A stretch of DNA of 50,317 bases from Streptomyces antimicrobicus (GTDB lineage Bacteria; Actinomycetota; Actinomycetes; Streptomycetales; Streptomycetaceae): positions 1 to 50,317 of the forward strand of contig NZ_JAJAUY010000034.1 of the NCBI RefSeq assembly GCF_020532625.1. Reading direction: 5' to 3'. Of the stretch, positions 26,864 through 35,259 are shown in pieces; the stretch's first letter is position 1, and every line of letters begins with the position of its first letter. The notes under the pieces were generated by a model. It was not told the DNA's origin and did no database searches. It saw only the letters and a list, made by a program, of their open reading frames with translations. The position numbers and the translations under genes were made by a program.

Positions 26864-28999
26864 TCAGTCTCCTTGAGGTGTACGGCCCACCAGGATCACG
26901 ACCGAGCGCGGGCCGATGAGGTACTTGCCGGCGTTGTCCAGCTCCTGCTCCGTGCCGGGCGTGCGGATGTCGTACGGCGACTCGGCGCCGGTGTCGGCGA
27001 ACAGGTGCCAGGTCCGGCCCCCGGGCAGCGCGGGCAGTTCCAGGTCGTGCGACTCCCAGTGGGAGTTCATCGCGACGTACACGACGTCGTCGTCGCCGTG
27101 TCCGCAGCGGGCCACGGCCAGCAGCCGGGACTCCGGGGACCAGTCGGGCTGCCAGGCCCGTTCGCCGTGCCAGCTGATGTCCGGCAGGCCGAGCTGCTCG
27201 CGCATCTGCCCGGTGGGGTGGACCGTGGAGCGCAGTTCGCGGTGGCGCCCGCGGAAGGCGATCATCTGCTGGGTGAAGCGCAGCAGTTCGGCGTTGTCCT
27301 GCACCTGCTGCCAGTCGAACCAGGAGAGTTCGTTGTCCTGGCAGTAGGTGTTGTTGTTGCCCTGCTGGGTGCGGCCCACCTCGTCGCCGGACAGCAGCAT
27401 CGGGATGCCCTGGCTGGTGAGGAGGATGGCCAGGGCGTTCTTCATCTGGCGCATCCGCAGGGCGCGGATCCCGGGGTCGTCGGTGGGGCCTTCGACGCCG
27501 CAGTTCCAGCTGTTGTTGTCGTTGGCGCCGTCCTGGTTGTCCTCGCCGTTGGCCTCGTTGTGCTTGTCGTTGTACGACACCAGGTCGGCGAGGGTGAACC
27601 CGTCGTGCGCCGTCAGGAAGTTGACCGAGGCGGCGGGTCCGCGGCCGGCGTACAGGTCGGGCGAGCCGGCGATGCGGGTGGCGAGCTCGCCGACCACCCC
27701 CGTGTCGCCCTTGACGAAGCGGCGTACCGTGTCGCGGTACTTGCCGTTCCACTCGGCCCAGCGCCCGTACGCCGGGAAGTTGCCGACCTCGTAGAGCCCG
27801 GCCGCGTCCCAGGCCTCGGCGATCAGCTTGGTGTGCCGCAGGACGGGGTCGAAGGCGAGCAGTTCCAGCAGCGGCGGGTTGGGCAGCGGGGTGCCGTCCA
27901 GGGCCCGGCCGAGGATGGCGGCGAGGTCGAAGCGGAAGCCGTCGACGTGGTAGTCGGCGACCCAGTGGCGCAGGCAGTCCAGGACGTAGTTGCGGACCAC
28001 GGGGTGGTTGCAGTTGACCGTGTTGCCGGTGCCGCTGAAGTTGAAGTAGTACCCCTCGGGCGTGAGCATGTAGTACGTGGAGTTGTCCAGGCCCTTGAAC
28101 GAGATGGTGGGGCCCTGCTCGTTGCCCTCGGCGGTGTGGTTGAAGACGACGTCGAGGATGACCTCGATGCCGGCGGCGTGCAGGTCCTTGATCAGGGTGC
28201 GGAACTCGTCCCCTTGCATGCCGTAGCGTCCGGTGGCCGCGTAGCCGGCCTTGGGCGCGAAGAACGCGACGGTGTTGTAGCCCCAGTAGTCGTAGAGCTT
28301 CTCACCGGTCTCGGGGTTGCTGCGCGGGTTGTCGCTCTCGTCGAACTCGAACACGGGCAGCAGTTCGATGCAGTTGACGCCCAGCTCCTTGAGGTACGGG
28401 ATCTTCTCCCGCAGCCCCGCGAAGGTGCCGGGGGCGGTGACCCCCGAGGAGGGGTGCCGGGTGAAGCCGCGGACGTGGGCCTCGTAGATGACGAGGTCCT
28501 CGGCCGGGATCCGCAGGGGCGTGTCGTCGCCCCAGTCGAAGTCCTGCAGGCACACCCGGGAGCGGTACTGGTAGCCGCGCGAGCGGTCGGGTTCCACACC
28601 CCAGACGTCGCGGCCGGAGATCAGCCGGGCGTAGGGGTCGGAGAGGACCTGGCGGGCGTCGAAGCGGTGACCGCCGACCGGGTCGAAGGGTCCGTCGGCC
28701 CGGTAGCCGTACTCGATGTTCTCGTGGTCGAGGCCGAAGACCGTCATGGCGAAGACGGAGCCCGTGCGGAATTCCTCGGGGAACTCCAGCTCGGCCATGG
28801 GCTCGGGCTCCCCGCGCTTGTACAGGACCAGGGTCATGGAGGTGGCCTGGTCGGAGAAGACGGAGAAACTGACCCCGCCGGGGACCACGTTGGCCCCGAA
28901 GGGGTACGGCTTGCCGGCGCGGACGCGGTACCCGCCCACTTCGTGGGTCGGGTACGCGTCGATGCGCAGGACCTGCTCGGACCCGGCGGTCTCGGTCAT
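26864..28999 (-). CDS. glgX: Glycogen debranching enzyme (GlgX-type, GH13)
   Basis: Protein of 711 residues, normal length for GlgX. An N-terminal CBM48/E-set domain (about 25-120) precedes the GH13 barrel. Catalytic residues sit in GFRFDLAA (nucleophile Asp), LIAEAWD (acid/base Glu) and FLTAHDG (transition-state Asp). It hydrolyses alpha-1,6 branches of glycogen limit dextrins, releasing short maltooligosaccharides in the cytoplasm. No glgP, glgB or malQ is nearby. Instead the gene is locked between two STAS genes, by a 4-base ATGA overlap upstream and a 1-base gap downstream. That placement suggests that glycogen use is part of the regulated output. A paralogous housekeeping glgX elsewhere is possible. 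Confidence 0.93.
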   Translation of the reverse strand: MTETAGSEQVLRIDAYPTHEVGGYRVRAGKPYPFGANVVPGGVSFSVFSDQATSMTLVLYKRGEPEPMAELEFPEEFRTGSVFAMTVFGLDHENIEYGYRADGPFDPVGGHRFDARQVLSDPYARLISGRDVWGVEPDRSRGYQYRSRVCLQDFDWGDDTPLRIPAEDLVIYEAHVRGFTRHPSSGVTAPGTFAGLREKIPYLKELGVNCIELLPVFEFDESDNPRSNPETGEKLYDYWGYNTVAFFAPKAGYAATGRYGMQGDEFRTLIKDLHAAGIEVILDVVFNHTAEGNEQGPTISFKGLDNSTYYMLTPEGYYFNFSGTGNTVNCNHPVVRNYVLDCLRHWVADYHVDGFRFDLAAILGRALDGTPLPNPPLLELLAFDPVLRHTKLIAEAWDAAGLYEVGNFPAYGRWAEWNGKYRDTVRRFVKGDTGVVGELATRIAGSPDLYAGRGPAASVNFLTAHDGFTLADLVSYNDKHNEANGEDNQDGANDNNSWNCGVEGPTDDPGIRALRMRQMKNALAILLTSQGIPMLLSGDEVGRTQQGNNNTYCQDNELSWFDWQQVQDNAELLRFTQQMIAFRGRHRELRSTVHPTGQMREQLGLPDISWHGERAWQPDWSPESRLLAVARCGHGDDDVVYVAMNSHWESHDLELPALPGGRTWHLFADTGAESPYDIRTPGTEQELDNAGKYLIGPRSVVILVGRTPQGD

Positions 29000-29355
29000 C
29001 GCGCGGCCGCCTTCGCCTTCGCCCTGGCCTTGGCCTGCGCGGCGGTGGCCTCGCCGGTCTCGAAGAAGTCCAGGAAGCCGGTGGCCGACATGACGAACCG
29101 GACTTCCTCGCTCACCCCGTAGAGGGTGACCGCCACGTCCGCGTGCTGGGCCTCGCGGTAGACCACGAGCAGGGTGCGCAGGCCCGCGCTGGAGACGTAG
29201 GTGACGGCCGTGAGGTCGATGCGCAGCGGCTTGCCCTCGCGGACCAGCGGCAGCAGGGCCTGGAGCAGTCGGCCCGAGGTCTCGCTGTTGATCTCGCCGG
29301 TGGCGACGAGCACGGTGCCCGCCTTGGTCCGGCGTTCCTTGACGTTCAGAGTCAT
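28996..29355 (-). CDS. STAS-domain anti-sigma factor antagonist (copy 2)
   Basis: Single STAS domain of about 100 residues with an Ala/Lys-rich tail (119 residues in all). The phosphorylation site is in YVSSAGLRTL (Ser56 by alignment, with a second Ser at 55). It differs from copy 1 at most positions, so it is not a recent duplicate. Two antagonists with one kinase would let two inputs compete. The gene precedes and overlaps glgX by 4 bases (ATGA). Confidence 0.9.
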   Translation of the reverse strand: MTLNVKERRTKAGTVLVATGEINSETSGRLLQALLPLVREGKPLRIDLTAVTYVSSAGLRTLLVVYREAQHADVAVTLYGVSEEVRFVMSATGFLDFFETGEATAAQAKARAKAKAAAR

Positions 29356-29395
29356 GGTTGTTCGTTCCCCTCGTTTCGGGGCGCCCCCGTTGGCG

Positions 29396-31216
29396 CTACT
29401 TGGTCACCGGCCGCAGCCGGACCTTGACCTTGACCCGCCCCTGGACGTCCGGGAGGTGGACGGTCAGCTCGTCCGCGTCGAACTCCTCGTACGGCTTCTC
29501 GTCGATCTCCACGGAGGCGATCCGCACCGAACCCGCGGGCAGCAGGTCGGGCGCGACGCGCAGCACGCGGCCGGGCAGGTCGGTCGGGGCCGGTTTGAAG
29601 TGGAAGTCCATCTCCCGGCCGTTGACGAGCAGGTTGTTGTAGACGGCGGCGAGATAGCACAGCTCCGCCGAGTGGTACATGGACATCGAGTGGCTGCCCT
29701 TGAGCCGCTCGGTGCCGAGCAGGTACGGCGTGCCGCTGGCGAGCACGTTGAAGTAGACGGCTCCCTCGTCGTGGTCGAGGAAGAAGGTGTTGTAGAACGC
29801 CTGCGCCTGGCGGGCCTCCTTGCGGAAGTCCTCCCCGCCGAGGGTGCCGTGCAGGATGAGGTAGGCGAGGATCGCCTGCTCCTGCTGCCACCACGCCTTG
29901 CGGTCGTGCCAGGCGAAGCGGTACGCCTCCTGGTCGCCCTCCTTGATCCGCTCCACCACGTCGTACCAGCCGCCGCGCTGGAGGTCGCTGCCGACCGCCG
30001 GCATGATCTCGCCGATCTTCCGCGCGAGTTCCTGGTAGGCCGGCTTGGCCTTCAGGGAGTTCATGCGCATCAGGTTCCAGGCGATCTTGAGGTTGTGGCC
30101 GACGACCGCGCGGTTCTGCTGCCAGCTGTGCGCGGTGTCGTGCGACCAGTCGCGGAAGAAGCGTTCCTGGACGAACGGGCTGTGCGCGTAGTCCGGGAAG
30201 CGCTCGGCGATGGTGTCGAAGGTGTACTCCAGGAAGTCGGCGTACTTCCGGTCGCCCGTCGCCAGGTACAGGTTGATCAGGTACGCGGGCGCGTGGTCGC
30301 CGACGGAGTTCCAGTTCTTGCGCTCGGCGTTCTCGCCGAGGGACTCGTGGTCGGGGCTGAAGAGGATCGGGTCGATGTGCGAGTAGTAGCCGCCCTGCTC
30401 CTCGTCCTTGAAGAACTTGTCGAAGAGCCGGATGGTGGCGTCCGCGTCCTCCTTGATCCGGGTGTCACCGGTGACGCGGTAGGTCTGGACGGGGCCGGCG
30501 AGCGCGTAGATCTGCTCGTACATCGGGATCGCGTCGTAGTCGTCGGAGAACTCCGAGGTGAAGAGCTTGCGCTCGCTGTCCCCGTCGACGCTGATGCCGT
30601 GGTACCAGAAGGTCACGTCCTCCTCGGTGTCCACGACCCGCATGTGCTTGCGCAGGTACTCGGTGCCGCGCTCGGCGACCTCCAGGTACTCGTCCTTGCC
30701 GGTCAGCAGGTAGGCCGAGGCCATCCCGTAGACCAGCCGGGAGATGGTGTCGGTCTCCTGGACGTGGCTGGCGGTCTTGTCGCCGCCGAGCCGGATCTCG
30801 GTGCGGTACTCGGCGAAGTCGACCGGGCCGTCGCCGAACTGGGCGCGCCGGTAGAAGGAGGCCAGCGACTCGATCTGCTTGACCCACCAGCCGGCCTCCT
30901 CGAACCGGTAGTCCTCCGCGCCGCGCCCGAGGAAGACCAGGCGCTTGGCGTCGAACCGGCCGCCGTGCTCGGGGTAGTGGATCCCGTAGGCGAAGACGAA
31001 GCGGCCGGGCGAGAGCATCTCGTCGAGGTGGCCGGAGGCGTCGATGTAGGGCTCGTCGAGGTTGCGGACCAGTTCGGCGCTGGGGCCGGAGGCGAGCGAG
31101 ACGTCGAACGGACGGCCGTCGGCGGTGTGCAGCTTCAGCTGCCGGGTCTCCGAGTCGAAGTGGTCGATGTAGCCGGCGATGGTGTCGGAGAAGGAGAAGC
31201 TCACGGCGTCTGCCAT
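29396..31216 (-). CDS. AGE-family (alpha/alpha)6-barrel protein with extra N-terminal domain
   Basis: Protein of 606 residues, about 200 longer than usual N-acylglucosamine 2-epimerases. Residues about 1-110 form a beta-rich domain; residues about 115-510 are the helical barrel; the last about 90 residues are another strand-rich part. AGE-like landmarks include NSVGDHAPAYL, NRAVVGHNLKIAWNLMR (His of the epimerase active site region) and the WWQQEQAILAY aromatic/Glu motif. Family members epimerise free sugars (glucose/mannose, cellobiose) or acylated amino sugars. Next to a debranching enzyme, a glucose or maltooligosaccharide substrate is attractive but unproven. It follows the VOC gene by three bases. 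Confidence 0.75.
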   Translation of the reverse strand: MADAVSFSFSDTIAGYIDHFDSETRQLKLHTADGRPFDVSLASGPSAELVRNLDEPYIDASGHLDEMLSPGRFVFAYGIHYPEHGGRFDAKRLVFLGRGAEDYRFEEAGWWVKQIESLASFYRRAQFGDGPVDFAEYRTEIRLGGDKTASHVQETDTISRLVYGMASAYLLTGKDEYLEVAERGTEYLRKHMRVVDTEEDVTFWYHGISVDGDSERKLFTSEFSDDYDAIPMYEQIYALAGPVQTYRVTGDTRIKEDADATIRLFDKFFKDEEQGGYYSHIDPILFSPDHESLGENAERKNWNSVGDHAPAYLINLYLATGDRKYADFLEYTFDTIAERFPDYAHSPFVQERFFRDWSHDTAHSWQQNRAVVGHNLKIAWNLMRMNSLKAKPAYQELARKIGEIMPAVGSDLQRGGWYDVVERIKEGDQEAYRFAWHDRKAWWQQEQAILAYLILHGTLGGEDFRKEARQAQAFYNTFFLDHDEGAVYFNVLASGTPYLLGTERLKGSHSMSMYHSAELCYLAAVYNNLLVNGREMDFHFKPAPTDLPGRVLRVAPDLLPAGSVRIASVEIDEKPYEEFDADELTVHLPDVQGRVKVKVRLRPVTK

Positions 31217-31219
31217 GGG

Positions 31220-31669
31220 TCACGCACCGTCCTTTGTCGTGTCGGCGTCGTCCTGGTAGCCCTGGCTGACCTCGACGATCACTCCGTCGGGGTCGCGCAG
31301 CCAGACGGTCCGCCAGCCGCAGATGAAGTCGTCGAAGTCGAGCGGGCCGAGCGTCACGTCGGCGGCGTCCCCCATGCGCGCGAGGAAGGCGTCGACGCTG
31401 TCGGTCTGGAAGGCGAGGTGCCGGATCCGGCCGGGGGCCTGGGGTCCGTCTCCCCCGGCCACCGCCGGGGGGACCCCCACGTCCGCCCGCCGGGCCGGCT
31501 CGGCACCGGCCGGGAAGAGCTCCAGGTACGCGTCCCCCCTGCGCAGGAAGACGATCTGCGTGTCACCGAGGTCCACCACCCGGGCCCGGGCGAAGCCGAA
31601 GTACCGGGTGTAGAAGTCCTCGGTGGTCTTCTGGTCGGCGCAGTTGAGGCCGACGTGCGACCAGCGCAT
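31220..31669 (-). CDS. VOC-superfamily (glyoxalase/dioxygenase-like) protein
   Basis: Protein of 149 residues with two beta-alpha-beta-beta-beta modules: MRWSHVGLNCADQKTTEDFYTR opens the first, and RIRHLAFQTDSVDAF to LRDPDGVIVEVSQGY forms the second. Metal ligands typical of the superfamily (His near the N-terminus, His in RIRHLAF, Glu in IVEVSQ) are present. The superfamily includes glyoxalase I and ring-cleaving dioxygenases; I cannot choose. About 18 residues in the middle (GVPPAVAGGDGPQAPG region) are encoded by a GC-rich palindrome and look like an in-frame insertion. The ATG overlaps the DJ-1 copy B stop. Confidence 0.82.
   Translation of the reverse strand: MRWSHVGLNCADQKTTEDFYTRYFGFARARVVDLGDTQIVFLRRGDAYLELFPAGAEPARRADVGVPPAVAGGDGPQAPGRIRHLAFQTDSVDAFLARMGDAADVTLGPLDFDDFICGWRTVWLRDPDGVIVEVSQGYQDDADTTKDGA
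31441..31477. repeat. GC-rich palindrome inserted in the VOC gene
   Basis: GGGGTCC (31441-31447) and CCCCGGC arms pair with GCCGGGG and GGACCCC (31464-31477) around a short loop, with an internal GTCT bulge. Similar GGGGTCCCCCCGGC-type palindromes occur many times in Streptomyces genomes. Here the element lies within a coding region and keeps the frame open. Confidence 0.6.
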
Positions 31670-32280
31670 CAGCCGGCCCCCTGGCCCCGCCGGGCGGCGA
31701 TCAGGTCGATGATCCGGCGGGCGAACAGGTGGTGGTGGGCGCCGGTGCGGCCGGTGACCAGGTCGCCGTCGACCACCACGTCCTCGTCCACGTACTGCGC
31801 GCCCATGTTGCGCACGTCGCCGACGAGGTTGTTGTGGCAGACCACCTTGCGCCCGCGCACCGTGCCGGGGATCGAGGAGGCCAACCACATGCCGTGGCAG
31901 ATGATCCCCTTGAGGACCGTCGGCTCCTCGAAGGCCCGCCGCAGCAGCTCGGTCGCGGGCGCCGGCGCGTCCACGTCCTCGGTGTAGCGCAGCCGGTCGG
32001 CGACCATGCCCGAGGGCACGATCAGCGCGGCGTAGCGGCGCAGCTCCTCGTCGCTCAGCCCCTCCAGGGACCGGTTCGCCGTGAAGGGCGCCCGGTACTC
32101 GTGGCCGCTGAAGGTGAGGGATGCGTTGCCCCACAGCCGGGTCAGGAAGTCGACCTCGGCGCCCTCCTCGGCGAACCGGCGCTGGTAGTAGAAGATCTCC
32201 GGCTCGTAGAAGTCGCTCTCGACCAGGACCGCGATCCGCGTCCCGGTCAGCGCGCCCTCGCGCAGGACCACCTCAGACAC
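31669..32280 (-). CDS. DJ-1/PfpI family protein (copy B)
   Basis: Type 1 amidotransferase-fold protein of 203 residues. The nucleophile elbow is GIICHGMWLASS, with the acidic residue in VESDFYEPEIFYYQRRF. Unlike copy A it is PfpI-sized. The conserved HHHLF near the C-terminus (TGAHHHLFARRI) resembles protease-like or hydratase-like DJ-1 homologues. The GTG start lies within the GMC gene end (8-base overlap) and its stop overlaps the VOC start, placing it between an oxidoreductase and a glyoxalase-like protein. The activity cannot be assigned. Confidence 0.85.
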   Translation of the reverse strand: MSEVVLREGALTGTRIAVLVESDFYEPEIFYYQRRFAEEGAEVDFLTRLWGNASLTFSGHEYRAPFTANRSLEGLSDEELRRYAALIVPSGMVADRLRYTEDVDAPAPATELLRRAFEEPTVLKGIICHGMWLASSIPGTVRGRKVVCHNNLVGDVRNMGAQYVDEDVVVDGDLVTGRTGAHHHLFARRIIDLIAARRGQGAG

Positions 32281-33886
32281 GGGACACCCCCTTCAGGAAG
32301 TCCGCCGCGCGCTCGGCGATCATCGCGATGGCGGTGTGGCAGTTGCCGGACGGCACGGCGGGCATCACGCTGGCGTCCACGACGCGCAGGTTGCGCACCC
32401 CGTGCACCCGCAGCTCTGGGTCGACCACCGACAGGTCGTCGACGCCCATCCGGCAGGAGCCGGACTGGTGGTGGTAGCTCTCCGACTTCTGCCTGACGAA
32501 GGCGCGCAGCTCGTCGTCGGAGACGACGCCCGGACCGGGCTGGAGCTCCTGCTTGTACCAGGGCGAGAAGGCCGAGGTCGCGAAGAGCTCCCGGGCCAGC
32601 TTGACGCCCTGCACCATCCGCTCCAGGTCCCAGCGGTCGCCCAGGTAGTTGGGGTGGATCAGCGGGTCGGCCAGCGGGTCGGCGCCGGCGAGCCGGATCC
32701 AGCCGCGAGAGACCGGGCGGACCACACCGGGCAGGATGCTCACGGTGTTCGGGTGGGACCGGCCGACGATCACGTCGAACGGGACGTGCACGAAGGCGAT
32801 CTGGAGGTCGGGGGCGGGCAGACCCGGCCGCGAGGACAGGAACAGCGCGCTCTCGGAGAGGTTCTGCGCCGGTGCGGGCAGTTCCTGGGTGACCTCGGCC
32901 ATCAGCCCGGTCAGGACGTGGTTGTGGAAGTTCTCGCCGACGCCCGGCACGGCGGCTGTGACCGCGATGCCGTGCTCGGCGAGCTGCTGCGGGTGGCCGA
33001 TGCCGGAGAGCAGCAGCAGCTTGGGCGACTCGATGGCGCCGGCCGCCACGATCACCTCGCGGCGGGCCCGCACGGTGTGCAGGCCGGGTTCCCCGGCGGT
33101 GCCGTGCGCGTCGCGCACGTCCCGGCCCGGGAAGTCGGCGGGCGGGCTGAGCTGGACGTACTCGGCGCCGGTGCAGGTGTCCCCGTCGAACAGCAGCCGG
33201 GTGGTGCGGGCGCCGGTGCGCAGGGTGAGGTTCGGGCGGGTGAGGGCCGGCTCCAGGTACGCGGCCAGGGCGCCCTGGCGGCGGCCGTCGGCCACGTCGA
33301 TGTGGTGCCAGCCGGTGCCGAACAGGCCGCCCCGGGGGCCGTCGGTGTTGAAGTCGGCGATCTCCTGGTGGCCGAGCTCGACGGCGGCGTCGATGAAGGC
33401 CCGGGAGACCGGGTTGGGGCGGTGCCGACCGGCGTGGGTGACCCGCTGCGGTCCCCGGGTGCCGGTGGTCGGCGCGGTGGCGTCCTCCTGGGCCTCCAGC
33501 AGGGCGAAGTACGGCAGCACGTCCTGGTACGACCAGCCCGCGGCGCCCTGGTAGGCCCAGTTGTCGAAGTCCGAGGCGTGGCCCCGGACGTGCATCATGA
33601 TGTACAGGTTGCTGCTGCCGCCGGGTGCCTTGCCGCGCGGCTCGTACGTCCGGCGTCCGTCGAGGCCGGGCTGCGGGACGCTGGTGTAGCCCCAGTCGAC
33701 GGGCCCGCCGAGCAGCTTGTACCAGGAGGACGGGTCGTCGACCTCGGGCGGGATCCGGGAGCCGCCGGCCTCCAGGACCAGGACCGAGACGTCGGGGTCC
33801 TCGCTGAGCCGGTGGGCCAGGACGCTGCCGGCGGTGCCGGAGCCGATGACGACGTAGTCGTAGGTGGCGTTCTCGCGATCGGTCAC
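32273..33886 (-). CDS. GMC-family FAD oxidoreductase (choline dehydrogenase-like)
   Basis: Flavoenzyme of 537 residues. The dinucleotide motif YDYVVIGSGTAGSVLAHRL is at the N-terminus, PGGSSNLYIMMHVRG is the first GMC signature, and GAIESPKLLLLSGIG the second. Active-site histidines sit in YHHQSGSCRMG and SGNCHTAIAMI. It oxidises a primary or sugar-type alcohol to a carbonyl, passing electrons to oxygen, a quinone or another acceptor. No signal peptide is visible, so it is cytosolic. Placed between SnoaL-like genes and DJ-1/VOC genes, it may produce the reactive carbonyl that they handle; this is inference. Confidence 0.92.
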   Translation of the reverse strand: MTDRENATYDYVVIGSGTAGSVLAHRLSEDPDVSVLVLEAGGSRIPPEVDDPSSWYKLLGGPVDWGYTSVPQPGLDGRRTYEPRGKAPGGSSNLYIMMHVRGHASDFDNWAYQGAAGWSYQDVLPYFALLEAQEDATAPTTGTRGPQRVTHAGRHRPNPVSRAFIDAAVELGHQEIADFNTDGPRGGLFGTGWHHIDVADGRRQGALAAYLEPALTRPNLTLRTGARTTRLLFDGDTCTGAEYVQLSPPADFPGRDVRDAHGTAGEPGLHTVRARREVIVAAGAIESPKLLLLSGIGHPQQLAEHGIAVTAAVPGVGENFHNHVLTGLMAEVTQELPAPAQNLSESALFLSSRPGLPAPDLQIAFVHVPFDVIVGRSHPNTVSILPGVVRPVSRGWIRLAGADPLADPLIHPNYLGDRWDLERMVQGVKLARELFATSAFSPWYKQELQPGPGVVSDDELRAFVRQKSESYHHQSGSCRMGVDDLSVVDPELRVHGVRNLRVVDASVMPAVPSGNCHTAIAMIAERAADFLKGVSRV

Positions 33887-33899
33887 GGGTGGCCGCCCC

Positions 33900-34271
33900 T
33901 CAGTCCTGGCTCAGGACCTGGAACGGGACGGTGTCGTGGTAGTTCGCCATGTAGGCGATCTTCCCGTCCACGATCCGGAAGAAGTTCATCACCTCGGCCT
34001 CGACGCTCTCGCCCGAGGCGCTGACGGCGCTCAGGTGCGAGACGGCCGCGGCCTTCTCCCCGTCGACCAGGAAGTGCACGGGCTCGTTGCGGAAGACCCG
34101 GTACATGGTCCCCATGCCCTTCATCATCGAGCGCAGGGTCTCCAGGCCCTCGATGTGGCCGGCGAGCTGTTCGTCCATGACCTGGTCCTCGGCGAACAGG
34201 TCGCACCAGCGGTCCCAGTCGCCGGCGTTGGCGTACTCGTAGTACTTGGTCAGGATCTGCCGCGCATCCAT
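33900..34271 (-). CDS. SnoaL/NTF2-like protein (tandem member 1)
   Basis: Protein of 123 residues of the NTF2-like superfamily. It opens with ILTKYYEYANAGDWDRWCDLFAEDQVMDEQL, where the Trp-Asp rich helix is typical of SnoaL-like proteins, then VEAEVMNFFRIVDGKIAYMANYHD. It is one of three consecutive members of the superfamily upstream of the GMC gene. The three share little sequence, so they may act on different intermediates or form a mixed oligomer. No catalytic residue can be named safely. Confidence 0.85.
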   Translation of the reverse strand: MDARQILTKYYEYANAGDWDRWCDLFAEDQVMDEQLAGHIEGLETLRSMMKGMGTMYRVFRNEPVHFLVDGEKAAAVSHLSAVSASGESVEAEVMNFFRIVDGKIAYMANYHDTVPFQVLSQD

Positions 34272-34326
34272 CTCCGCTGCTTCCTCCCCCTCATCGGTCC
34301 CTGCGGTCTCATCGGTCCCTGGGGAC

Positions 34327-34782
34327 TCATCGGTCCCTGCGGATTCCGTCCGGGCCGACGTGCGCCCAGAACTGGCTGAAGGCGGTGGCCGTGTCGCCGA
34401 ACAGGCCGTCGCGGCCCTCGACGATCCGGCCGTCCTGCCAGCGCATGAAGTGGAAGACCTGGTAGTCCATCCGCTCGTACGGGGAGTCGCTGCCCTCGGG
34501 CGCTCCCGCCCGCGCGGCGGTGTTGCGGCACACGTCCGCGGAGCAGTCCTCGCCGACGAGGACCGCCTCCAGGTCCATCCGGAAGGTGCCCCCGGTCAGC
34601 TTGTGGGTCTGCCCCATCAGCTCCAGGAAGGCGTCCAGGCTCTCGTACCAGCCGGCCAGCGGGTGGTTTCCGGGGACCAGCCAGCGCAGGTCCTCGGCGT
34701 AGTACTCCAGGATCCGTTCCCGGTCCCCGGAGCCCAGGGCCGCGTACGCGGCCCGCACCCGCTCGGGCGTCACCTCGGTCAT
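34327..34782 (-). CDS. SnoaL/NTF2-like protein (tandem member 2)
   Basis: Protein of 151 residues: VRAAYAALGSGDRERILEYYAEDLRWLVPGNHPLAGWYESLDAF is the usual SnoaL opening (helix, acidic segment, strand with Trp), then MDYQVFHFMRWQDGRIVEGRD. The GNHPLAGWY segment is characteristic of the ketosteroid-isomerase-like branch. GGGGAG precedes the ATG by seven bases. Family members include isomerases, cyclases and dehydratases. Confidence 0.85.
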   Translation of the reverse strand: MTEVTPERVRAAYAALGSGDRERILEYYAEDLRWLVPGNHPLAGWYESLDAFLELMGQTHKLTGGTFRMDLEAVLVGEDCSADVCRNTAARAGAPEGSDSPYERMDYQVFHFMRWQDGRIVEGRDGLFGDTATAFSQFWAHVGPDGIRRDR

Positions 34783-34799
34783 CGTCCGCTCCCCGCCGC

Positions 34800-35231
34800 T
34801 CACAGCGACGCCGAACCGGGCATCGGCGCCAGCTCGTTCACCGTGTACCGGCTGATCCGCGGCCCCTTCGGGCCGGGGACGACGACCCAGGTCTGGTCGG
34901 CGTCGAAGCCGAGCCAGACGCTGCGGGCGGCCGGCGCGTCCCAGATCCTGGCCTGCCAGTTGACGAGGACCCGGACCACGGCCCGGTCGCCCTCGATCAC
35001 CGGTTCCACCTTGGTGACGGTGTGCACCTCGTCGAAGAAGCGGTGCGTGACCGCCTCGTACCAGCGGCTGAAGCCCTCGTGGCCGACGAAGGTGTCCTCG
35101 GGGACCTCGAACTCCAGGTCCTCGGTGACGAACTCCAGCACCTGCGCCAGCCGCACGTGCTGGTCCAGGGCCACGTACCACTTCTCGGCGAAGCCGCGGA
35201 TCGCGTCCTCGGTCAACCCCTGGGCGGCCAT
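34800..35231 (-). CDS. SnoaL/NTF2-like protein (tandem member 3)
   Basis: Protein of 143 residues, the most divergent of the three. It shows AIRGFAEKWYVALDQHVRLAQVLEFV, LEFEVPEDTFVGHEGFSRWYEAV and a strand-rich C-terminal half (RSVWLGFDADQTWVVVPG). GGGAGG lies five bases before the ATG. It directly follows the ThDP enzyme gene. Like its neighbours it could act on a carboligation or decarboxylation product, but only the fold is supported. Confidence 0.8.
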   Translation of the reverse strand: MAAQGLTEDAIRGFAEKWYVALDQHVRLAQVLEFVTEDLEFEVPEDTFVGHEGFSRWYEAVTHRFFDEVHTVTKVEPVIEGDRAVVRVLVNWQARIWDAPAARSVWLGFDADQTWVVVPGPKGPRISRYTVNELAPMPGSASL

Positions 35232-35259
35232 GCGTCCTCCCTTGCTCGGTCTTCGGACT

